Assembly (NCBI RefSeq): GCF_013344475.1 | Contig: NZ_JABUOU010000001.1 | Span: forward strand, 434,001 to 498,000 | DNA length: 64,000 nt | Origin: Martelella limonii | GTDB lineage: Bacteria > Pseudomonadota > Alphaproteobacteria > Rhizobiales > Rhizobiaceae | Direction: 5' to 3' | Shown here: positions 58,412 through 64,000 of the stretch, one piece after another | Layout: every line of letters begins with the position of its first letter | How positions within the stretch are numbered: position 1 is the stretch's first letter | Position numbers and translations under genes: made by a program | The notes under the pieces: model-generated | The model's input: only the letters and a program-made list of their open reading frames with translations | What the model was told of the DNA's origin: nothing | The model's database searches: none

Positions 58412-58906
58412 CTATCCGTCCGTCGAAACGCAGCTCAGCCCCGAGCCGTCTTCCGTCTGGCAGGCGAAATGGAGCGTCGATGCTTTCTCGCCCGCCGTCA
58501 TCGGCAGGTCGAGGCGGGCGCGGTCCTTTTCGCCGGCGCACCAGATCGCCTCGACCGGCATGCGGTCGTCGGTGGCGTTCATCAGGTTGAGAACGCCCGT
58601 CTTCCGGTCATGCCAAAGCGTGAGCGTCAAACGGTCGCCGGGTTCGATCTGGCCCAGTTCGTCGGAATACCAGTGGGCAAGAGCCGCCCGGCAATCGAGG
58701 GAGGACCCGGTCTCATTGGCAACTGAGATATGAACCGGCTCGGCGCCTTCGGTTCCATGAATGATGCCCGAATAGGGCACATAGGCTCCACTTTCGGCCC
58801 TGGCCGGAGATGAGAAAAGCCCAGCAGACAGGGCAAGAACAACAACAAGTCTGCCAATCGCTTCCGTCTTGTGACGGGAAACCGACAACCAATCAGGGAA
58901 CAGCAT
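58412..58906 (-). CDS. Small secreted/periplasmic protein of unknown function
   Basis: A 164-residue protein with a Sec signal. Residues 1-~38 include basic residues then IGRLVVVLALSAGLFSSPARA. The mature part (ESGAYVPYSGIIHGTEGAEPVHISVANETGS...) has four cysteines, suggesting two disulfides. The domain is not recognised. The start codon overlaps the region where the importer gene starts on the other strand; a TTG at codon 6 is an alternative. It runs away from the BMP operon, so the two share the start-site region. Confidence 0.7.
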   Translation of the reverse strand: MLFPDWLSVSRHKTEAIGRLVVVLALSAGLFSSPARAESGAYVPYSGIIHGTEGAEPVHISVANETGSSLDCRAALAHWYSDELGQIEPGDRLTLTLWHDRKTGVLNLMNATDDRMPVEAIWCAGEKDRARLDLPMTAGEKASTLHFACQTEDGSGLSCVSTDG

Positions 58907-59924
58907 GATGAAAAACCTACTTGTATCTGTTGCGCTTAGCGTGGTGCTAGGAGCCCCGGCCGTATTTGCTGCGGAGGTAGATACCATAGCCATCCTCACT
59001 CCGGAACAGGGGAGTGACTACGGCTGGAACCAGCAGGGCGTCGAAGCGGCCAAGGCCGCTGCCGCGGCAACCGGTGTCGAGCTCATTGTCGCCGAAGGCC
59101 TGGGATATGGCGATGTTCGTGCGCCGATGCGTGAACTGGCGGCAGATGGCGCCGATCTCATGATCGCCCATGCAAGCGGCTACAACACCGCCGGTCCGGA
59201 AATCGCCAGGGAAACCGGCGTGCCGGTCGCAATCGTCGACAGCCCCGACGCGCTGGAGAAGGGACTTGTGGCCGACTACACGCTTTCAGGTCATGAGGGC
59301 GCCTATCTTGCCGGTCGTCTGGCCGCCAAGATGACGTCCACGGGAACCGTCGGCATCGTCGTCTCCGGTGAACCGCCATCCTGGAACTCGCAGTCGGCAG
59401 GCTTCGCCGAGGGCGTTCATGCCGAAAATCCGGATGTGAAGATCCTCTATTCGGTGATCGGCCCGGCGGCCTATTCCGACGCTGCCGGCGGCAACCGCGT
59501 GACGACATCGGTCATCGCGGCCGGCGCCGATATCATCTTCGGTCAGGGCAATGGTTCGAGCTTCGGCATGATCCAGGCCGTCGAATCCAACAAGGCCACA
59601 GACGGATCGGACGTGCTGTTCATCGACGTCATCGGCGACAAGTCCGAGCTGGACAAGGGTCACCTGTTGACCTCGGTCGTGTGGGACATGACCCCGGTCT
59701 ATACCGCGATGATCGAGGATCTCCGCGCCGACGAGTTCGGCACCCACGGCTACTCTATCAGCCTCGCGGACGATTCCGTCAAGCTGATCAAGACGCCGCA
59801 GGTCGATGAGGCCGCCTGGACCGAGGTGATGGCGCTGCGCGACCAGATCATCGCGGGCGAAATAACGGTCGAGCCGAAATTCGATGCGGCTGATGTCCGC
59901 GCTCTGGTCACCGTGACTGAGTGA
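58905..59924 (+). CDS. BMP-family (PnrA-like) ABC importer substrate-binding protein
   Basis: A 339-residue periplasmic binding protein with signal MMKNLLVSVALSVVLGAPAVFA. The BMP fold shows DTIAILTPEQGSDYGWNQQGVEAA, AGFAEGVHAENPDVK and IFGQGNGSSFGMIQAVE. Relatives bind nucleosides or other small polar compounds. It is the first gene of a four-gene ABC importer operon that ends beside 4-pyridoxolactonase, so a vitamin B6 vitamer is a plausible ligand. Ligand identity is not visible in sequence. The start is at 58905 or 58908 after AGGGAAC. Confidence 0.93.
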   Translation: MMKNLLVSVALSVVLGAPAVFAAEVDTIAILTPEQGSDYGWNQQGVEAAKAAAAATGVELIVAEGLGYGDVRAPMRELAADGADLMIAHASGYNTAGPEIARETGVPVAIVDSPDALEKGLVADYTLSGHEGAYLAGRLAAKMTSTGTVGIVVSGEPPSWNSQSAGFAEGVHAENPDVKILYSVIGPAAYSDAAGGNRVTTSVIAAGADIIFGQGNGSSFGMIQAVESNKATDGSDVLFIDVIGDKSELDKGHLLTSVVWDMTPVYTAMIEDLRADEFGTHGYSISLADDSVKLIKTPQVDEAAWTEVMALRDQIIAGEITVEPKFDAADVRALVTVTE

Positions 59925-61534
59925 GCGTGTCCGTGGCAAATGCAGTGGCAAACACGACGAACCTGTCCCCGGAAACGGGGGCAGGCGTCATCGGCGTACA
60001 CGGCGTAACCAAGCGCTTCCCCGGCGTGATTGCGGTCAACAATGTTTCGCTCACAATTCATCCCGGCGAGGTGCACGTCCTTCTGGGGGAGAATGGCGCC
60101 GGTAAATCGACGCTGGTCGGCATTCTCTCCGGTTTGCAGCAGCCGGACGAGGGCTATTTGTCGCTCAATGGCGAGAAGACCCGGCTGACCAGTCCCTCGG
60201 CCAGTCTCAGTGCCGGTATTAGTACGGTCTTCCAGCATTCCATGCTGGTGCCGACGCTGACGGTTCTGGAAAACCTGACGCTGGGTGCGCCGTGGTATGA
60301 GCGTCCGCCCCGTGCGCGGATCGCGGCGCGCATGGAGGAACTGAAGCGGCAATTCGCGCTGTCCCTTCCTCTTGACGCCATTACCGGCGAGCTTTCGCTC
60401 GGCCAGCAGCAACAAATCGAGATCGCCCGTGCGCTTCTGCGCGACAGCAAGGTGCTGATCCTCGACGAGGCGACGTCCATGCTCACCCCGCAGGGCGCGC
60501 AGGAGCTTGGCGAACGGATGCAGCAACTCGTCAGGAGCGGGCTCGCGGTGATCTTCATCACCCACAAGCTTGCCGAGGCCTATCGGTATGGCAACCGCAT
60601 CTCCGTGCTGAAACAGGGCGCGCTTGCCGGTGAAATGGGTCCGGAACAGTTGCAATCCATGTCGGAGGACGAGGCTGTCGACGAGATCGTGCGCCTGATG
60701 TTCGGCCGCGAGGCCGGCGCCACCTCCACCGAGCACAGGCAGAGCACGGCCCGCGGCGATGTCGCTCTCAAGGTCGAGAACCTGTCGACCGAGGGCGATG
60801 CCGACGTCATGGGCCTTCATGATATTTCATTGAGCCTGCGGGCCGGCGAGATCGTCGGCGTCGCCGGCATTGACGGTAACGGGCAAAAGCAGCTCGCCGA
60901 GGCGCTCGCGGGCCAGCGGCCGTTGAAGTCCGGTCGCGTCGCGCTCGACGGCGAGGACATCACCCGCGTCTCGATCGCGCAACGCCGCCGCAAGGGGCTG
61001 CGCTACCTGACCGACGACCGTCTGTCCGAAGGTTCGGTCGCCGCCTTCCCTGTCGCCGAAAACACCGTGCTGAAGGATATCGGCCAGCCGCCCTTCTGGG
61101 TGAACGGCGTGGAGCGTCCGAACCGGATCGCCGAACATGCGCGCGATCTGATCGCGAAATTCTCGGTGCGCACGCCGAGCGAGACGACCCCGATCGGGCG
61201 GCTTTCGGGCGGCAATATCCAGAAGGTGCTGCTCGGGCGCGAACTCTTCGGCGAGGCGCGCGTGGTGGTGTTCAACAAGCCGACCTATGGGCTCGACCTC
61301 CAGAACATCGACGCCTCGCGCCAGCGCATCGCCGACATCGCCGGACGCGGCCTTGGCGTGCTGCTCATCTCCACCGACCTCGACGAGCTGATGGCCCTGT
61401 CGGACCGGATCGCGGTGATGGAAGGCGGCCGGATCCGCGGCATCGTCGAAAACGACGGCAGCGGCGAGGCCCTGCGCCTGCGCATCGGCCGGATGATGGC
61501 CGGCGAGGAAGAACACAAACAGGCGACGGCATGA
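59921..61534 (+). CDS. ABC importer ATPase (two fused nucleotide-binding domains)
   Basis: A 537-residue protein from GTG 59921 (overlapping the BMP stop by four bases). Domain 1 has Walker A LLGENGAGKSTLVGIL and ABC signature LSLGQQQQIEIARALL. Domain 2 has a degenerate P-loop (GIDGNGQKQLAEAL) and LSGGNIQKVLLGREL, with KPTYGLDLQN in place of the canonical Walker B. One consensus and one degenerate site is typical of BMP/sugar-type importers. It forms the energising part of the operon. Confidence 0.95.
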   Translation: MSVSVANAVANTTNLSPETGAGVIGVHGVTKRFPGVIAVNNVSLTIHPGEVHVLLGENGAGKSTLVGILSGLQQPDEGYLSLNGEKTRLTSPSASLSAGISTVFQHSMLVPTLTVLENLTLGAPWYERPPRARIAARMEELKRQFALSLPLDAITGELSLGQQQQIEIARALLRDSKVLILDEATSMLTPQGAQELGERMQQLVRSGLAVIFITHKLAEAYRYGNRISVLKQGALAGEMGPEQLQSMSEDEAVDEIVRLMFGREAGATSTEHRQSTARGDVALKVENLSTEGDADVMGLHDISLSLRAGEIVGVAGIDGNGQKQLAEALAGQRPLKSGRVALDGEDITRVSIAQRRRKGLRYLTDDRLSEGSVAAFPVAENTVLKDIGQPPFWVNGVERPNRIAEHARDLIAKFSVRTPSETTPIGRLSGGNIQKVLLGRELFGEARVVVFNKPTYGLDLQNIDASRQRIADIAGRGLGVLLISTDLDELMALSDRIAVMEGGRIRGIVENDGSGEALRLRIGRMMAGEEEHKQATA

Positions 61535-62640
61535 CCATGCAAGACGACATCAAAATCGCATCTGCGGACACGGAGACCGCCGCCCCCGCCGGGGCGCGGC
61601 CGGTGAACGAGCGCAGCGCGGTCCAGCGCATCCTGACCTTGACGGTCGGGCCGATCATCGCGGCCTTCCTGCTGTCGGCGATCATCCTGACGATGGTCGG
61701 CGTCAATCCGCTGACCTATTACGGCTACATCCTCGAGCGTTCGCTGTTTTCAGGCCTCGGCCTGCAGCAGACGGCGACCCGCATGGCACCGCTGCTGTTT
61801 CTCTGCGCGAGCCTCATCGTCGCCTTCCGCGCGGGGATCTGGAATCTGGGAACCGACGGGCAGTTCCTGCTTGGCGCTGTCGCCTCCGCTGCGACCGCGC
61901 CGCTTCTGGTCGGCGTTCTGCCCGGCTGGGCCGTGCTTCTGGTCGGCTTCCTGCTGGCCGGCATCGTCGGTGCCCTGTGGTCGATCGTCCCGGCGTTGCT
62001 GAAGGCCTATCAGGGCGTGAACGAGATCATCACCACGCTGATGATGTCCTTTCTGGGCGTGCTTCTGGCCTCCACCCTGGTCAAGCTGGTGTTCCGGGAC
62101 CCGGCAACCACTGTGCCGCAGACCCGCACGCTTCCGGTCGACGACCGGCTGCCGCGCCTGTTCGACACCTCGATTTCGAGCGGGCTGATCTGGGGCCTGA
62201 TCGCCGTGCTCGCCGTCCATCTGATGATGACCCGCACGGCCTTCGGGCTGCGGTTGCGGATGGTCGGCGCGAACCCCGTCGCCGCCACCCATGCGGGCCT
62301 CTCCGTGCCGCTCCTGACCATGGCCACCTTCGCACTTTCGGCGGGCCTTGCCGGGCTTGCGGGCGCCTCGGAAATTCTCGGCGTTGCCGGCAACGTGCCC
62401 GCCAACTGGAACCCGGCCTACGGGCTGATGGTCATCCCGCTGGTGTTTCTCGCCCGCTTCAACGGCATCGGCGCGATCGTGCTCGTGTTCTTCTACTCGG
62501 CTCTGATGATCGGCAGCGAGAGCGCCGCGCGCCGTCTCGGCGTGCCCCAGAACTTCACCCTCGTCCTGGTCGCGAGCCTGCTGATCTGCCTCGGGCTCGG
62601 CGAATATATCGACCAGCACAAACGCAAGAAGGAGCGTTGA
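61531..62640 (+). CDS. ABC importer permease 1 (BMP-type)
   Basis: A 369-residue inner-membrane protein. About eight to ten hydrophobic helices are seen, preceded by a ~35-residue polar N-terminus. The type-2 permease motifs are YGYILERSLFSG, GIWNLGTDGQF, NEIITTLMMSFLG and ATHAGLSVPLLTMATFALSAGLAGLAGASEI. The start overlaps the ATPase stop by four bases. It pairs with the next gene as a heterodimeric channel. Confidence 0.94.
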   Translation: MTMQDDIKIASADTETAAPAGARPVNERSAVQRILTLTVGPIIAAFLLSAIILTMVGVNPLTYYGYILERSLFSGLGLQQTATRMAPLLFLCASLIVAFRAGIWNLGTDGQFLLGAVASAATAPLLVGVLPGWAVLLVGFLLAGIVGALWSIVPALLKAYQGVNEIITTLMMSFLGVLLASTLVKLVFRDPATTVPQTRTLPVDDRLPRLFDTSISSGLIWGLIAVLAVHLMMTRTAFGLRLRMVGANPVAATHAGLSVPLLTMATFALSAGLAGLAGASEILGVAGNVPANWNPAYGLMVIPLVFLARFNGIGAIVLVFFYSALMIGSESAARRLGVPQNFTLVLVASLLICLGLGEYIDQHKRKKER

Positions 62641-62641
62641 G

Positions 62642-63577
62642 ATGAGCGGATTGCTGACCGAGGCGTTTCTGTCGTCTCTGTTCACGGGCGCGATCGTCGC
62701 CGCCATCCCGATGCTTCTCGCCGGTCTCGGCGAGCAGATGTCGGAAAAGGCGGGCGTGCTCAATATCGGCATCGAAGGCATGATGCTGATGGGCGCCTAT
62801 CTGGGCTTTCTCATTGCCTTCAAAACCGAGTCCCTCTGGCTCGGCTTTCTCGGCGGCATGCTCGGCGGCGTGCTTGTCGCCATCGTCATGGCCGTGCTCT
62901 GCGTGCGTCTCGGCCTCAACCAGATCGTGATCGGCATCGGCCTGACGCTCGGCGTGGAGGGACTGACGGCGCTGCTCCATCATTTCCAGTTCTCGCGAAC
63001 CTATCCGCGGCTGCCCGCGCCTGAGCGGGTGAACATTCCCGGACTGACCGACCTGCCGGTGATCGGGCCATCGCTCTTCGGCCGTCATCTGATCGTCTAT
63101 TTCGCGCTGCTGGCGGTCGCGGTGCTGGCGTACCTTTACCGGCGCACCAATCTCGGTATGACGCTTCGCGCGGCCGGCGAACGACCTGCGGCCCTCGACG
63201 TCGCCGGCGGCAACGTGCTCGGCATTCGCGTTTTCGCGGTCCTGTTCACCGGCGCCATGGCAGGCCTCGGCGGTGCCTATCTCGCCAATATCGGCGCCGG
63301 CCTGTTTCTCCCCTTCATGACCGGCGGCGCCGGCTTCATCGGCATCGTGCTGGCCATGCTGGCGCGGGGACGGCCGCTCTGGGTGCTGATCGGCTCGCTG
63401 ATCTTCGGCGCGGCCCTGTCGCTGACCACCGCCCTGCAGGTCGCGGGCTCCAACATTCCGACCGACGTCATCCAGATGCTGCCCTTCGCGGCGGTGATGC
63501 TGGTTCTCGTGCTGTTCGGACGCCGGGCCAAACTGCCGGCGGCGCTCGGCGCGGCTTACGAACGCGGCGCCCGCTGA
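62642..63577 (+). CDS. ABC importer permease 2 (BMP-type)
   Basis: A 311-residue inner-membrane permease with about eight helices. Conserved parts are PMLLAGLGEQMSEKAGVLNIGIEGMML near the start, the QIVIGIGLTLGVEGLTALL helix and FTGAMAGLGGAYLANIGAG. It lies one base after permease 1. Together they form the usual BMP importer: binding protein, ATPase and two permeases. Confidence 0.94.
   Translation: MSGLLTEAFLSSLFTGAIVAAIPMLLAGLGEQMSEKAGVLNIGIEGMMLMGAYLGFLIAFKTESLWLGFLGGMLGGVLVAIVMAVLCVRLGLNQIVIGIGLTLGVEGLTALLHHFQFSRTYPRLPAPERVNIPGLTDLPVIGPSLFGRHLIVYFALLAVAVLAYLYRRTNLGMTLRAAGERPAALDVAGGNVLGIRVFAVLFTGAMAGLGGAYLANIGAGLFLPFMTGGAGFIGIVLAMLARGRPLWVLIGSLIFGAALSLTTALQVAGSNIPTDVIQMLPFAAVMLVLVLFGRRAKLPAALGAAYERGAR

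Positions 63578-64000
<423 letters not shown>

Overview
The window looks like chromosomal DNA of an alphaproteobacterium of the order Hyphomicrobiales (Rhizobium/Martelella/Mesorhizobium-like). Three things point that way. The order kdsA-eno-ftsB-pdhA-pdhB-pdhC-lpdA-lipA is rhizobial. Pyruvate dehydrogenase E1beta carries its own lipoyl domain. Mitochondrial-type proteins are present (ATP12, an NDUFS4-like subunit, an ELM1-like protein). Coding DNA is GC-rich except for one AT-rich island.

Layout. 1-1935: 3' part of an autotransporter. 2.0-15.7 kb: core metabolism on the + strand, covering a VOC protein, KdsA, enolase, FtsB, the pyruvate dehydrogenase complex with its E3, LipA, CrcB, an RluA-type pseudouridine synthase, a HAD phosphatase and ATP12 (to 16.5 kb). 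16.5-16.8 kb: two inverted copies of a palindromic repeat. 16.8-19.7 kb: glutathione-dependent formaldehyde detoxification (FrmA, FghA) with two small genes. 19.9-36.4 kb: housekeeping and accessory genes, including LipB, tRNA-Leu(GAG), UvrB, a DUF1800/DUF1501 pair, ClpS-ClpA and a GGDEF protein.

37.3-41 kb is an AT-rich insertion next to tRNA-Arg(UCU). It holds a 537-aa reverse transcriptase with a YIDD active site and a long helical C-terminus. The reverse transcriptase is translationally coupled (ATGA overlap) to a 119-aa protein of unknown function. It resembles the UG/Abi/DRT anti-phage reverse transcriptases rather than retrons or group II introns, and is the best candidate for an undescribed system here. 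SelO, a DUF4188 protein and a YciE-like protein follow.

44.1-64.0 kb can be read as a nearly complete vitamin B6 (pyridoxine) degradation locus of the Mesorhizobium type. Pyridoxine is oxidised by a GMC oxidase (55422-56963, with Pro replacing the usual Asn/His catalytic partner). Pyridoxal dehydrogenase is not in the window. 4-Pyridoxolactone is opened by the lactonase at the right edge. 4-Pyridoxate is then processed by a second GMC enzyme (48403-50016), a 3-hydroxyacyl-CoA-dehydrogenase-like enzyme (46934-47854), a class II aldolase-like decarboxylase (50126-50860), a flavin ring-opening monooxygenase (52040-53179) and an alpha/beta hydrolase (53220-54050). Two paralogous GntR regulators, a DUF1185 protein, a PEBP protein, a carboxymuconolactone-decarboxylase-like protein, a TRAP transporter and a BMP-type ABC importer are interleaved. 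The two transporters are candidate importers for pathway compounds; that assignment is inferred from position only.
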